From Acanthochromis polyacanthus (taxonomy: Eukaryota; Chordata; Actinopteri; Pomacentridae), in assembly GCF_021347895.1 (NCBI RefSeq), contig NC_067131.1, positions 4,616,653-4,680,652 of the forward strand: a DNA stretch of 64,000 bases, written 5' to 3'. The notes below the pieces were generated by a model, which was not told the DNA's origin, ran no database searches, and was given only the letters and a program-made list of their open reading frames with translations. Positions 1 to 13,458 of the stretch are shown here, piece after piece. A program made the translations under genes and the position numbers. Position 1 is the first letter of the stretch; every line of letters begins with the position of its first letter.

Positions 1-1174
1 ACAAGATGGAGATCTGGGGAGTTTGAAGGCCGGGCAAAAACCGTGCACTCGAACTGAGCTTTTTAGGTCTGGTAGGATGCATTGTCCTTCTTGAAGAGGC
101 AATTAGTGCAGCTGCTATGTAGAATCTGATGGTGTTTAGGTAGATAAATGACTGCCAGGACCACAAGTTTCCCAACAGGACATTGCACTGTAACGATATA
201 ATCCATATTATACATTATACTGTGGTTGTGAAGTTGTTTGCCGAGGTGGTTCTGTCTCAGAAAACTCAGTTATTGTTGGGAACTCCTAAGAAGAAGTGCC
301 AAATCGGCAACTATACATACTTTATCTCAGCAGTTGTTCATGACTGCAACTATGAGAAACTTCTCATTTGATTTGTTAATCCAGTAAACCTTTGTCAAAC
401 ATGTTGTTGGTCTCAATTCATAGCTTCAAGTCTTATTAACTACAGCATGGTGTCCATTTAGTCAGCTATGGTCCCATTTAGGGTAAAACAGACAAACAAT
501 TTTGGTATTTTATAGAGCGGGGTCACCTTTTGATTGGTGAGTTGTGAGTGCCAGCATTTACAGTGTCGCACAGGCCAAATGCCAAACTGAAGGGTTCAAA
601 ACAGTGGCGCAAAAACCAAAGGTGATGTCTCAGTGGTTCTTTCACACGGCTGCAACCGCATTATTAATCCATCAGATGTAGCATCTGTTGGCAGCAGTCG
701 ATGCTAAATTTGGCCAATTACGTAGATGAATGTGCATTAGTGCTGGATGTTTTTTGCCGACCAGCTGAAAAGGCCAGGCACTCTTCTTACATTTTATATC
801 ATGGTTTACTTACATTCTTGCGTTTTTAGCACTGTTTTTAATCCTATAGTTCTTCCAGTGCAACTACATCTTTTAACGCTGGGTTTCATGCTATTGCTCT
901 TCCACTGCACTATTTCTTCTTCCTGGTGAGGGCTCAGTAAGGTTTTTAGCTCATCTTAGAGTGCTTTGGAGGCCTAGCCATTTTGAATGATGCATTGTGT
1001 TGAAGAATTATTTTTTATAATAATATTTTGGTAGTCTTAGGATGTCATCTGGTACAGACATGGATCCCAAAAACAGCATTAACTGTCGTGGTTTAGCCGC
1101 TGTTGGACCACTTGTAGAACGTGATGATTGGTCATTGTAGTATTTATGCTGCGTCTCGTCCGCTGTGGATGAAT
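1..1174. other. Spacer, nothing recognised
   Basis: AT-rich non-coding DNA. The open frames are short (about 60 codons) and have no recognisable motif or plausible splice context. I see no RNA gene or terminal repeat pair. Confidence 0.5.
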
Positions 1175-1635
1175 TGCAGACTGTATATAAAAGATGGATA
1201 TTGCCGCTGTGATGTCATCCATTTGTCGACAACAGTTTTGGAGCCTCAGATTTTACTTTGGCCTTTGCAACACTCTGTATGCTAACATGGTTGCAACTCA
1301 TCGATGGAAAAAGTGCTCGTGTCCTAAAAAAATACCCTAATTTCTTCTCTATTTTTCTCTAAATAGGGCCATAATTTTCAAAATTAACATCATGCTGTAT
1401 CGAAGAAGCCTTGAGATTAGCAACTGAGTCCATAAAATCATCCGAAAGATGTCGACTGAGGTAATGAATCAAGTGAAAAGCAGCATAATTTCTTTATAGA
1501 CGTCTATACAATTCAATTTGTTTGCAACCAGAGGAGTCGCCCCCTGCTGGCCATTATAAAGAATGCAGGTTTAAATCACTTCAGCAGTGGCTTCACTTTT
1601 CAGACCTGCAGGCTTCAGCCACCTTTAACATGCAA
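1175..1635 (+). repeat. Probable teleost dispersed repeat, two fragments
   Basis: Two pieces resemble sequence I associate with repeats scattered through many fish genomes: one around 1181-1240 (TATATAAAAGATGGATATTG followed by a GTGATGTCATCC block) and one around 1520-1620 (GTCGCCCCCTGCTGGCCATT and GGCTTCACTTTTCAGACC). The assignment is from memory of family sequence, not from copies inside this window. Boundaries are approximate and no target duplication was found. Confidence 0.45.
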
Positions 1636-1987
1636 TCTTTGTTTCTAGATGAACAGTTCTCATAAAAATTCTCTAAAGCTGTTTGTGCATAAAATATGAG
1701 CGTTTTACTGTGTTTGAACAGAACCCCTGTTGCTGTCTCTTTGTAGTTTGAAGAAGAAGCAGTTTCGCTGCTTCTTCTTCACTAATTCTCCAGAGATTGG
1801 ATAAAAATTTTGTCCATAAATCAGTTTCTTACTGTCAGGTAACCTCACCATCACATGCACACACGCACTGAATACAAAATGCTTCTCCTGAACTGTAAAG
1901 CAGCAAGTCAGGCGACTAAAATTCATTTCTCAACAAGAGAGGAGACAGTTTTACTAATCGGCGGCTCCATTGTGTGATCCCGTAGAG

Positions 1988-2201
1988 CAGGGGTGTCAAG
2001 ATCCGTTCCTGGAGGGCCACTATCCTGCATGTTTTAGATGTTTCCCTCTTCCAACACACCTGATTCAAATGATCAGGCTCGTTATCAGGCTTCTGCTGAG
2101 CTTGATGATGAGCTGATCATTTGAATCAGGTGTGTTGGAAGAGGGAAACATCTAAAACATGCAGGATAGTGGCCCTCCAGGAACTGAGTTTGACACCCCT
2201 G
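1988..2201. mobile_element. hAT-type palindromic MITE with 8-bp target duplication
   Basis: A 214-bp non-autonomous element. It begins CAGGGGTGTC and ends GACACCCCTG, the terminal signature of many vertebrate hAT elements. It is flanked by identical 8-bp copies of CCGTAGAG at 1980-1987 and 2202-2209, the target-duplication length made by hAT transposases. The two halves are nearly perfect reverse complements: 2005-2076 and 2113-2184 match over all 72 bases, and only the short stretch just inside the left tip has diverged. There is no coding capacity. The clean duplication and identical arms suggest a fairly recent insertion. Confidence 0.93.
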
Positions 2202-2209
2202 CCGTAGAG

Positions 2210-3679
2210 GCATACGTGTTGAATGTGAATTTGAATTAAACACTAATTAGTTCATTTATCCTTTCATGCACCTTTGACATCTGTCTCACGTCGCTCGGTT
2301 TTTATTAATAGATAGAAATGTAACACATCCAGTCGAAGTTGTTTTCAAATGTTTTAGTCGTGAAAAACAAAGCTAAGTGACACGTCTAATCTGAAAGCTT
2401 GTTTCATGAATGCATCGTTAATTGCTGCTTCAATTTCACACCACATGAAATTGACGAAACAACCAAAGCATTGCTTTATTTTTACATGACTTGTCTCACC
2501 TTGTTTTTCATTTCGGCTTCTACAGGCAGCTTTTGGAAACTCTGTGTAAACTTTTGTAAAGCACCTATGAGACGCGTTGATTGGAAAATCTGTGAAACGA
2601 TACATATTTTTTATACAAATACAGATGTTTTTATGCATTTGACAAGTCCTGCTGTTCCTTCCACAGATCCCTCAGCCCTCCTCTCTCTGATTAACAAGTC
2701 AACAGCATCTTCAAATAGTTTGAACAAAGCTCAAAAGTTGCTTTTATAATACACGTTTTCATCGTGTTGTTTTCCCACTTTAGCTGCTTTCTTCTAATGT
2801 TCTACTGAATTCCCTTCATCTCACTTTACTTCCTAAATTACACTTTTCATCTTATTTTCAATGTAGTTTGTTATATAGCTTCAATAGATGAGTTTTTCTC
2901 CCAGTCAGTGTATTTTGCTTTACACACTTGAATTTCAGTAATATGAATAGCGGTGTGAAATGCCCCTCGGTGTGGGTAATGGCTCATTTTCTCAAAACAG
3001 TTTGAATGGAGCTGAACTGCTCTCACTGCTATTACAAATAAATACAAATGGGCCATTTAAAGGGACATTAGGAGAGCATTTCAGCTGCTGGAAAATGGAC
3101 GGTCTCATCCAGAAGTTGGCTTTGGTCAAAGAAACTGAAAAGGAGAATGTTACCGATCTGCACAGTCACATATTTTTTTGCTTATACATGTTAATTTGGG
3201 GCCTTTCCAGGTTGACGGTAAGATTAATTTGCTGTAAGTAACAAAAATGAGTCTGTGTCACCTGATTAAATCTGTCAAATACATTTTCCAGTGATTTTTC
3301 TGAGCATTTGCTGAATAGAAATGTCTTTTCTTGAGTAAAACCAACTCTAATGAGCAAAGCTGGCTTAAAAAATTAAATAGCTATTTGTAATCTCAATTCT
3401 TAAAACTTTGCAAGTAATTTACCGTTGCATAGCCTAAAACCTCTTTGGGGGTAATTTATTTAATTTCTTTACACGGCAAAAGAGAGGGTTGGACTGTAGA
3501 TGGACTGGTAAATCGAGATTATTTGAATGTATTTTTAAAATATATTTAAATAACTTTCTTGACAAAAATGCAAAGTGTCTAACATGAAGAAAAATAACCA
3601 AAAAAGATTAAAAATGTCAATAAAAATTAGGTAGATTTTCCTGATAACTTGGACATCCAGAGGGAGCTCAGTATAGAGT
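2210..3679. other. Spacer, nothing recognised
   Basis: AT-rich non-coding DNA. A 116-codon frame at 2399-2749 and its opposite-strand shadow show no domain, splice structure or compositional bias, and I treat them as chance. Confidence 0.5.
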
Positions 3680-4500
3680 CACATTTATTTATAGAGCTCT
3701 TTAAAAAACAACACGAGTTGCTGCTTCTTTGCATCAGAATGAACCAGCTGAGTTGGTTTGTCGGCGCTGTCCCTCAAAGGTTTTCTGGGAAGATCCAACT
3801 GGGAGGACTTTGAGATAGAAAAGAGGTGAGTCTATAGCAGCGACTTAACTGCTAAAGTCTGAGCAGTTCTTGCATAAAAAGGGAAACTGTTCTAAACCTT
3901 AGTCGTCTCCAATCTCGAGTCTAGATTTTCCGAGAACATCTGGTCGGCCAACCTCAATGCTGTAACCTTGATATGATCATGCAAGAGTTTAATAAAATAG
4001 AAGCTAAAAAGAACACAATAAAATGTTACATCAATCCCAAAATGAGCAGGGGGCCAGTGGAGGTCAGCACTGGTGAAATGTGTTCACACTTTATTTTTCC
4101 TGTTAGAAAACAAGCAGCTTCCTTCTGTAGCAGGTGCACACACTGTAACGACGACGGCTTTACACCCACATACAGAGATTTACAATAGCTTCAGTGGTGA
4201 TAAAGGCATGAATAACTTTCTCAAAGCCTTTGTGAGGGAGATCGGCCTTCATCTTGGCTGAAAGTCTCAACTTAGAACAAAAAAACACTAAGCTACTTTT
4301 GACCGCTGAGCTGATCTGTCAGACTTGAAAGGAGCTGTCGAAGCTCAGTCCAAGGTTCTCAAAAGATCGATTGGATGAAGCCGATGGGGCCAAGAGTGCC
4401 GTCGAGGTCATCCAAAAGGTCCAGCTGACTAAACATTAATGATCTCAGTTTCATTAAGTTTGATTATGTTCAGATCCATGCAGGTTGTAAGGTCTGCATT
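3680..4500 (+). repeat. Dispersed repeat of a common teleost type
   Basis: The stretch from CACATTTATTTATAGAGCTC, through GATATGATCATGCA and AATAAAATAGAAG, the 'GGGGCCAGTGGAGGTCAGCA' block near 4048, to GGCATGAATAACTTTCTCAA near 4205, matches in order and character a long non-coding repeat familiar from many teleost genomes. It is diverged and has no reading frame. No termini or target duplication are visible. I am fairly sure it is repetitive but not of its class. Confidence 0.55.
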
Positions 4501-5750
4501 GCGTCTTTACTTGGTCTGCAGAGTAAAAAGGAATCTTATGCACGGTTGGGTGGGAAATACTAACACTGCAAGCCATCATTTATAAAGTAGCTGCAATAAA
4601 GACCCCAGAAATGAACACCGCTGAATTGAATGACTTAAACTCGACAGCGAGTGCCCTCAGGTCTCCGATAATACACCTGCCAAGTTTGAAAAAGATCGGA
4701 TGCAAGGAGGAGGAGATATGTGAAGAATACAAGGACGTACGCACACAGTCAGATTGCCTGATTTATCGTTAGATCACACAGTGTGAGAAAGCACCGCCTG
4801 GAGCCTCCACATCGGGGGGTTGGGGTTAAATCATTTTGCCTCCTTCTACCTGCTGGTCTCAGCAAACTCTTTCTCTTTTTCCCTGGAAGGTTTTGCTCTG
4901 TTGTTTAGAGACGACGGCGTATGAAGAAAACAGAGTTTGGATTTTTTGATGAAAATCTCAGGAGGCTGGTAAAAGCAAAAATTTCTTCCAGTAAAAACAA
5001 CGGAGACAACAAACAGTAATACTGTACACCGGAGTGATTTTTCTCTGCCTGTGTTTTCTGTCACAGCTACAAGCTGCGCCTGAGATGACTCAGAAAAGCA
5101 GCAAATAACAGCATGTAAGATGGTAAATGAAAACCACCCGTTGAGAAGGCACAGAAGTAAACATTGTCATGTTGGTTTGAGCAAAGTGAGAAAGATCCTC
5201 AAATCTGAAGCGACACAGATGTGACATAAACCCTAACAGACAACTGTAAAGGCGCTTGTTTTTTTCATCCAGAAAGTTTACTGCTCAAATCTGCTGCTCT
5301 AGGATGGAAGGTTGATGGTCTGACCGACTGAGAAGCATCATGTACAAGAAAATATGTTAACTGATGAAGAGACGTAATCATAGGGAGAAAAAGGAAAATG
5401 ATTTTTCAATATTACAAAAGTAACTTTGTGCAAAAAATTCAATGTAAACATGCGTCTTAAAAGAGCATTTCCTGTTTCAGTGACAGAAATATTGCACAAA
5501 TATTAACCAGACTGCCAAAAATGAATTGTTTAAGGAGGTTATCGTTCACATTGTGATTTTATTGGCACCCCAGATCGTTCCTCATCTAACAAGAAAGAAA
5601 AGTACATGTAAGATGGCAAACATCCCACTTGTGGATCTATGATTGTACTCGCCATCAAATCCAAAAAAGAACCTATAACAGATGAGCTGAAATGAAAGCA
5701 ATGTTAAAATCAAACTATATAGACTTTTTCATGAAAACTCCCAGTTTTAC
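4501..5750. other. Spacer, nothing recognised
   Basis: Mixed-composition non-coding DNA. A 72-codon minus frame at 4846-5064 has no recognisable domain. No RNA gene or repeat pair was seen. Confidence 0.5.
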
Positions 5751-5754
5751 TTGT

Positions 5755-5835
5755 GTTCTAACATAATTGCACAAGGGTTTTCTAATCATAAATTAGCCTT
5801 TCCACACGATTAGCTGGTGCATCGGGGTTAGACCC
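5755..5835 (+). repeat. Fragment related to the MITE at 6365
   Basis: Contains TTTTCTAATCATAAATTAGC, then a cattag-like block (CACGATTAGCTGG). This parallels TTTCTAATCATCAGTTAGCC and ACACCATTAGCTAAC of the element at 6365-6660. It is a diverged fragment without termini. Confidence 0.4.
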
Positions 5836-6364
5836 AAGAGAGTCACCATCACATTCATCGGAGAGTTCATGGATTTAAAGTTTAATTGGTGTAATCTTAG
5901 GTGTTCTCTCCAACCTATAGGTTCCTATACAAATAAGCTGCTTTCAGTTTAAACATATTTTGGGATCTGTGATGTCGTAGCAAAGATGTTTAGTTTCACA
6001 GAGAGACAAAGTCCATGTTAGAAGGTTTAGAGGGAGGATGGAGGCCTGAGGTAAAGGTGGACCAAAAAAACATCAGTTTCAGACTCCATTCTTCATTCTC
6101 CATTCATTTTATGTTGTTTGTTTTCCCTCGCTTTGTGGTTGGGTTTAAGCTACACAACTACATAGTTTAGGACAATTATCACGCTTTGTTACACTTTTTT
6201 TTTTGGCATTTTAGAATTTCAGTCAAGGCGAAGCATCAAAATTTCTAGCTTATATTTTGGAAATATGGTTTGGGTTAAAATGCGACCCCTTTTAACCCAT
6301 TTAATTTTCGATTGGTTGGCTGAAAGGTTGTGACGGTAAATGGATAAAATAAATGGCAAAGATA

Positions 6365-6660
6365 CACTACCATTCAAAAGTTTGGGGTCGCCCAGACAAT
6401 TTCATATTTCTAATCATCAGTTAGCCTTTCAACACCATTAGCTAACACAATATAGCATTAGAACACAGGAGTGATGGTTGCTGGAAATGTTCCTCTGTAC
6501 CCCTATGGAGAGATTCCATTAAAAATCAGCTACAATAGTCATTTACCACATTAACAATGTCTAGACTGGATTTAGCATTCATGTAACGTTATCTTCATTG
6601 GAAAAATCTGCTTTTCTTTTAGAAATAAGGACATTTTTAAGTGACTCCAACTGTCCAGAT
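6365..6660 (+). mobile_element. Tc1-like MITE (CACTACCATTCAAAAGTTTGG type)
   Basis: Begins after a TA dinucleotide with CACTACCATTCAAAAGTTTG, the tip of a small non-autonomous Tc1-like element that I recall as abundant in teleosts and some other vertebrates. Internal landmarks in order are a TCTAATCATCAGTTAGCC block, ATTCCATTAAAAATCAGC and CTACAATAGTCATTTACCAC. The right tip is degraded to AAGTGACTCCAACTGTCC, so the expected inverted terminus is no longer recognisable. A second, shorter relative lies near 16480. Confidence 0.7.
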
Positions 6661-9600
6661 ACACATTCTTAATTTCCAATCAGATAAAACATCTTTACCA
6701 GATCAAATATACTATGAAAAAAATACAAAAATATCACACGAGTTGGATAAAAGAGCCAAAAATGTTTGGACCAACATAACTAGTGTTTATACAACAAAGC
6801 AGGGATACTTCAAAGAATAAGCTCGAGGAAAGACGAACTAGACTCTTTGTTGTGTGCCGTTAACCGATAACGCACCGGCCCGTAACCTTTACCACGTCTG
6901 TTTAAACCAGAGAACAACACGGCGGCTTCGGTCAACAGAGAACTTTATCATGGGCTACATTAGGTGAAAGTGCAATTAAGGCAGAGGACAAGCTGCAGAT
7001 GGAGTGATCCATTATTCAGAGCACAGCCTCTCTGGCATCAGCCTCTGACAGCCATTTGTTAGATTAACTCTCACTCCTGTTTGCATTTGGACAAAGCAGA
7101 ATTCATGCTGAAAAATGGATGGGCTAATTGGAAAGTGTTGCGTCTCCGGCTCGTGCACATGAAGCTGGTTTAGAGCTTTAGTCTAAACGGTGGCTGCTTC
7201 TTCTTCTGCGTTCATATTCATGAAGGCTCAGACCGCCTCATTAGACCTCGTGGCTTTTCTATGGCGGCCGTTAAATGAGGGGTTCGGCTGTTACACCAAC
7301 AAAGAAGCACTCCATCAGCAGAAGGGTCAAGAACGCGAGCGCAACGGAAATTATGTTAAATTGAAGGCAGAGGCATGACTAATGATCTCTCCAAACCACT
7401 TGTTTCAACCTTTTGTCCTTTCAAGGGTGAAAATTACCGCCTTGAACGAGCTATTCAAGTTGGTTTATTGAATTTCTGTATAGATTTCTGATTGTAATGA
7501 ATCGAGGCTCAGCTCCGGCGGATGGATCGCCAAAAACAAGCAATAATAACGAGGGGAAGTACTCTCAATGAGATGCTTTATTCTCGATTAAAGGCATTAA
7601 TTGCATCTATATTGCATCGATATTTTGTTCATTGTTCTTTAAGAGCGAAGCCATTAGTATTTTGGTACACAAATCATAATTATTTACATTATGACAGGAC
7701 TGTATGTTGATTGGATGGTCGACATGCTTCCATCCAACTTAATTCTTATTGATTAGACAATCTCTGGTGTTACTGTTATGAGGAGAAAAGTACTATTCCA
7801 ACAGACTATACACCATTTTAGCACTGAGAGGAGCAGATTACCTGTGAACACAACAAGTCTTCACAACTTCAAACTCATCCAACCTTATGGAGGCTGTTGA
7901 GACTGACTAATTAATATTTATGGATCCAAACTGACCCTTTTGGATGCTATCAGCTAATTAAATAGAACTCATTGTCACACATATGGAGCTTTAATGGAGC
8001 TCCTAATTTAATAGCAGTAGAGTTGGGATTTCTCACTTAAACAAAAGTCTGCATTTGGAGGTTGGAGGGTTGTTGGTGGTGGAAGCCAACGGACTTGTGG
8101 AAACTTAACTTTAAGGACCATAATTGTCATTATTTAATTTTATTTGGACTTTTGTTTCCATGAGTTGCTTTCCACTCTGCGTTTACTTGCATTTTTTTAT
8201 TGGTGCTTTGCTAAGTTTTGCCACCAAAGCCTGTTAAGGGCTGGGGGTTGATGGCAACAGGTTGGTCTCACTCAGGTACATTACGGTCCGTATGCACATA
8301 ATTATCAGTCTGCTGTAGGGGGAAAAAACACTGGTTTGTTTCTATTTCCCTTTAACCAGTCATAATCATCTAAGCAAAGGTAGTGGCTTCAGTGTTTCCT
8401 CAAAAGTCATGACGTGTGGACTTGTTCTGGTGGAATATTTGCATGCAAAGGGACAAGTAGCATCAACAAAACGGATATTTCATTAAAAAAAACCCAAGCA
8501 TGGCTTCCTGTACCATACAAATCTTCTGTAAGACTGTCTTACGTTGCTGCTCAGAGGTGATGGTTGTTGTTTCTCAGGCTTATACCGCTTGTTTACATCC
8601 AGTAAGTCCAAGCCTGCTCCTACATTAACCACATTATTCAGCTCCGTTTCATATGTTTGCAGGGTGATGATGCCACCCGAGATTTTACATGCGCTTATGC
8701 ACATGATTGCAAGTGATAACCTACTTTATCTGGGTTATTTCCTGTTCATCACTGATCAGAATGGACGTTGAAGCACCTACTAAGGAGATTAGATAATGGG
8801 GGAGGCCCCAATGTGCTCCTCTATTAATGGGAATTCTATTATTATTATTCTATTAATGGACTGGCAACAGACAAATCAGGTGCCACACTAAGTAAATGTC
8901 AAAGATGTTGGATGGTTAAAAAGCTGAGTGTCATGTCCAGTTGTGTACAAACAGCAGCTAACTTCTGTGTTATGTACCTCTATGGTTGTTGTGTTAGAAG
9001 CACCATCTGATATAGTTCTTTTTATAGAAATAATATGAATGTGGACAGGTGTGTCATCATTTTAGTATGAAATAAAGACATTGAAATGATTTAATATGCT
9101 GCAAATGCAAGGTTTTTTTGGTTTTGTTATGATTTTTTTCAGCTAATAAGGCCAGCAGGTAGTGTTCATTCAATCATTTTGTTCAGGTATAGGTTTATTT
9201 TTTACGCTACTAGTCAGTTTGTTGAAGAGCAGATTTGATTCCAACCCCTGGGGGGCTACTGTGCTCTCTGACTGCTTTTCTCAGGCCACTCCAGTGCTTC
9301 TGTAGAATCAGAGTTGGAGGAAATCGAAGGGTTAATCCAGTCCATCACCTGTTCAGATTGTGTTTTGACTGTATTTTAATCCAGTTTTAAACCTTCATCC
9401 AAATGGAAGTAAATCTCAGCGTTTATAGTCTATTTCAACCTGCTGAAAGACAAAGGAGGAAACAAAGGAGGGTTAGGATTAAAGCTGTAAATGCCAAGTG
9501 TGTCCTGGTTGTATGTACATACATAAGCCAGAGCTGCTGAGGGAACATTCACAAGTGGACCTAGATGTGAATAGCAGTAGGATATGAAAGCTTTAAAGCA

Positions 9601-9690
9601 CCGCCTGTTTTTGTCTGGATAAGTGAAGGTGCTCATGTGTGTTTGTGCTTCGGCGTTTTGGCCCGGCTTTTAGTCGGAGAATGTTTTCAC
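6661..9690. other. Mostly unique spacer; candidate conserved non-coding stretches
   Basis: No gene. Three unique stretches have the AT-rich, homeobox-site-like texture typical of vertebrate conserved non-coding elements: about 6950-7140, 7440-7720 and 7880-8050, rich in ATTA, TAATTA and CAATTA words. This is an impression of texture only; conservation cannot be measured from one sequence. The rest shows short ATT runs near 8829-8855 and nothing else recognisable. Confidence 0.35.
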
Positions 9691-9960
9691 AGGCAGACGC
9701 GATGATTTACGGCCGCAGCATTAAAGCCAAAGTTTATTTATGTAGCACATCTCACGCCAAGGGTAATACAGTGTGCTGCACAAAGGGCCAAAGATCATTA
9801 GAAGGACACACACATGCATGTCTGGTGCACAACGCAGCGACAAAATGCAGAAAACGCACAGAACAGATGTGGATGATTTGTTTTAACAGACTGAAAGGTA
9901 TTCATCATTTTATCATCGTAGTTGTTTTAGCACTTAGGCGCTGGATATATTGCGTTAATT
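9691..9960 (+). repeat. Possible dispersed repeat fragment
   Basis: AAAGTTTATTTATGTAGCAC followed by a CAGTGTGCTGCACAAAGGG block resembles the 'tttatttatatagcac ... agtgctttaca' start of repeats common in fish. A similar start occurs at 3680 and a related TTCAAAGTGCTTTACAGG occurs at 15270. Ends are undefined. Confidence 0.4.
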
Positions 9961-11099
9961 GAACCGTGCAGCCAGTTAACAGAAAAAAAACCCCATCAAA
10001 AATACTGAAGGAAGCACTTTGCCAAAATCCCCCCTTTTAACCAATTCTGAGGTTTTCTGGAAATGCGGATAAACCAAAAGGTCCCAGATGCTCATCCATA
10101 ATTTTCCGCAGTCTGTGCTGGGAATAGATTCATATAGAGGGGCTATTATCCATCTGTCCGTCCGTGCGCTCATTCACGTATTCATCCATCCGTTCTCCAG
10201 GCCAGATGTCCTCCTCCATGGCAACTTCCTGCAGCTCCTCCACTCGCCCGCTCCCTCCGTACGAATAACGTTCGCTTGGATGAATCTGCGGTTTCCTCCT
10301 GCCAGCGCAGACAGAAGACTGACATTTACAAAGCGCAGCCAAATGTGAGGTTCAGGCGGTTAATCGGCGGACGATTAATGCGCTTGATTGGACACCGGAG
10401 GCTGGAAGTTGGAGGTTTTTTAAGGTGTTACCTTGAAATTGATTGTTGTTGTAGTCGTTGCTCTGCAGTGAAGCGTAGGATTTGGACTTTTGGCCACATG
10501 ACAGGGCACCGGTCAGTTCACCACACCAGTCTGGACTGAAATACTGCGACAGATATTGGCTGGATTACCATTAGGAGTTGCTTTTTTGTGTGTTTTAGTG
10601 ATTCTGATTCTGGTTTTTAACATTCCCATGAGTATCACTTGGTTAAAGTTACGACAATAGAACAATTTTGCTTTTACATTAAAGTATAAGTATTAATAAT
10701 CTAATGATATGATACACTATTATAGCCAGAAGACCCATTTTTCTGCATTTAGTACGTCTGCTTTTACTAACAAAGTGCATTTTCCTGATTATACTTTTTT
10801 AACTTTAGGTCACATTTTCATTGCATTACTTTTACAGGGTGGTATTGGTACTTCTACTTACATAAAACATCTCTAACAAGGTAAACAAATCCTCAAAATT
10901 ACACTAATGTGTTTTACCAGAAGTCTGGTGTAGCAGTAGCAGCATGCTAATCAGGCAATGACTGAGTAGTGCTACAGTCACAATTTAATAAAACAAATGC
11001 ATTAGGAGTTGGGGAAACTCATTTAACTGACAAGACTGCAGTGCAGATGTTTGATGTACGGTTGGTGTTTGCATTACACTCACTGTAAACTAGCATTAG
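9961..11099. other. Spacer, nothing recognised
   Basis: The GC-richer part at 10130-10540 has overlapping open frames on both strands of 65-87 codons with no domain. The remainder is AT-rich. No RNA gene seen. Confidence 0.5.
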
Positions 11100-11640
11100 T
11101 TGAATTACAAACTGATAACCCAGCTAACAAAGGACGTTCCACAATGTTTGCTAATGTCAGCTACATGTTTGAGTAATATTTTTCGTTTTTCAAGGTTTTG
11201 AGGATATTTATCAATTCAAATGATGTTCTCATGATGTTAAAAGTTCACTGAGAGTAATATTTTAGCTGCAACATTCAGAGGATGTTTAGAGGACGTTGTC
11301 AGATTATGTTCCATAATAACGAAGGAATAACGTTCTCAAACTAACATTCAAAGAATGTTTCCTAGATGTTATCGAGGCCTCAGATGATACAATGTTTCAT
11401 TAACATGTTAAGTGGCATATTCACAAACCTGGAACATTCTGCTTGCAATGTTTTGATTTTTTTGGGGATGTTGTTGAGCGAACACATTACAGAACATTCT
11501 TCCAGGATATTCTCAAGGCAGGATTCAGAAAACTTTAAACAACATTATTAGAATGTTTGTAGTTATCCTAGATTTAGCGTTCTGGGAAATAACTCTTCCT
11601 AGAACATTATTAGAGCAAATAAATTCTAGCTGGCTAAGCT
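11100..11640. repeat. Diffuse repeat rich in GAAC/ATTC and GTTC words
   Basis: About 540 bp in which short words such as GGAACATTCT, AGAATGTTT, GACGTTCC, AACGTTCT and AGAACATTCTTCC recur on both strands every 20-60 bp, without a fixed period. It resembles a GTTCT/AACGTT-rich dispersed repeat that I recall from teleosts. No terminal inverted repeat or target duplication could be assigned. It ends shortly before the flank into which the Tc1 element inserted. Confidence 0.5.
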
Positions 11641-11821
11641 AAATGGAAATGAAACTTTCTTGATGAGTTCTTCTGAATCAGAACATGGGACCAAATTTAT
11701 ATTGTTACTGGTTCCAAGCTCTAACTAGCACATAATTTTGGAAAAACGCTCATGCTACATCGCTTACTATCCTTCGGCTGTAGTGCTTCTTATGTGTGGT
11801 TTGTTCTGTTTCGATCTGCTA

Positions 11822-12033
11822 CACACGTGGACAAAATTGTTGGTACCCCTCAGTTAAAGAAGGAAAAACCCACAATTCTCACTGAAATCACTTGAAACTC
11901 ACAAAAGTAACAATAAATAAAAATTTATTGAAAATTAAATAATCAAAATCAGCCATCACTTTTGAATTGTTGATTAACATAATTATTTAAAAAAACAAAC
12001 TAATGAAATAGGGCTGGACAAAAATGATGGTAC
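11822..12033 (+). repeat. Tc1 left terminal inverted repeat
   Basis: Starts CACACGTGGACAAAATTGTT and ends with the inner transposase-site copy near 12016-12033. It pairs with 13244-13456. It also contains TTTATT near 11934-11939, which reads AATAAA on the minus strand and could serve as the polyadenylation signal of the transposase gene. Confidence 0.95.
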
Positions 12034-12040
12034 CCATAAC

Positions 12041-13243
<1,203 letters not shown>

Positions 13244-13456
13244 GGTACCATCATTTTTGTCCAGGCCTGTTTCATAAGTTTGTTTTTTAAAATAATTATG
13301 TTAATCAACAATTCAAAAGTAATGGCTGTTTTTGATTATTTAATTTTCAATAAATTTTTATTTATTGTTACTTTTGTGAGTTTCAAGTGATTTCAGTGAG
13401 AATTGTGGGTTTTTCCTTCTTTAACTGAGGGGTACCAACAATTTTGTCCACGTGTG
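13244..13456 (-). repeat. Tc1 right terminal inverted repeat
   Basis: Reverse complement of 11822-12033, ending GGACAAAATTGTTGG when read inwards from 13456. Both the inner and outer transposase-site motifs are kept. Confidence 0.95.
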
Positions 13457-13458
13457 TA

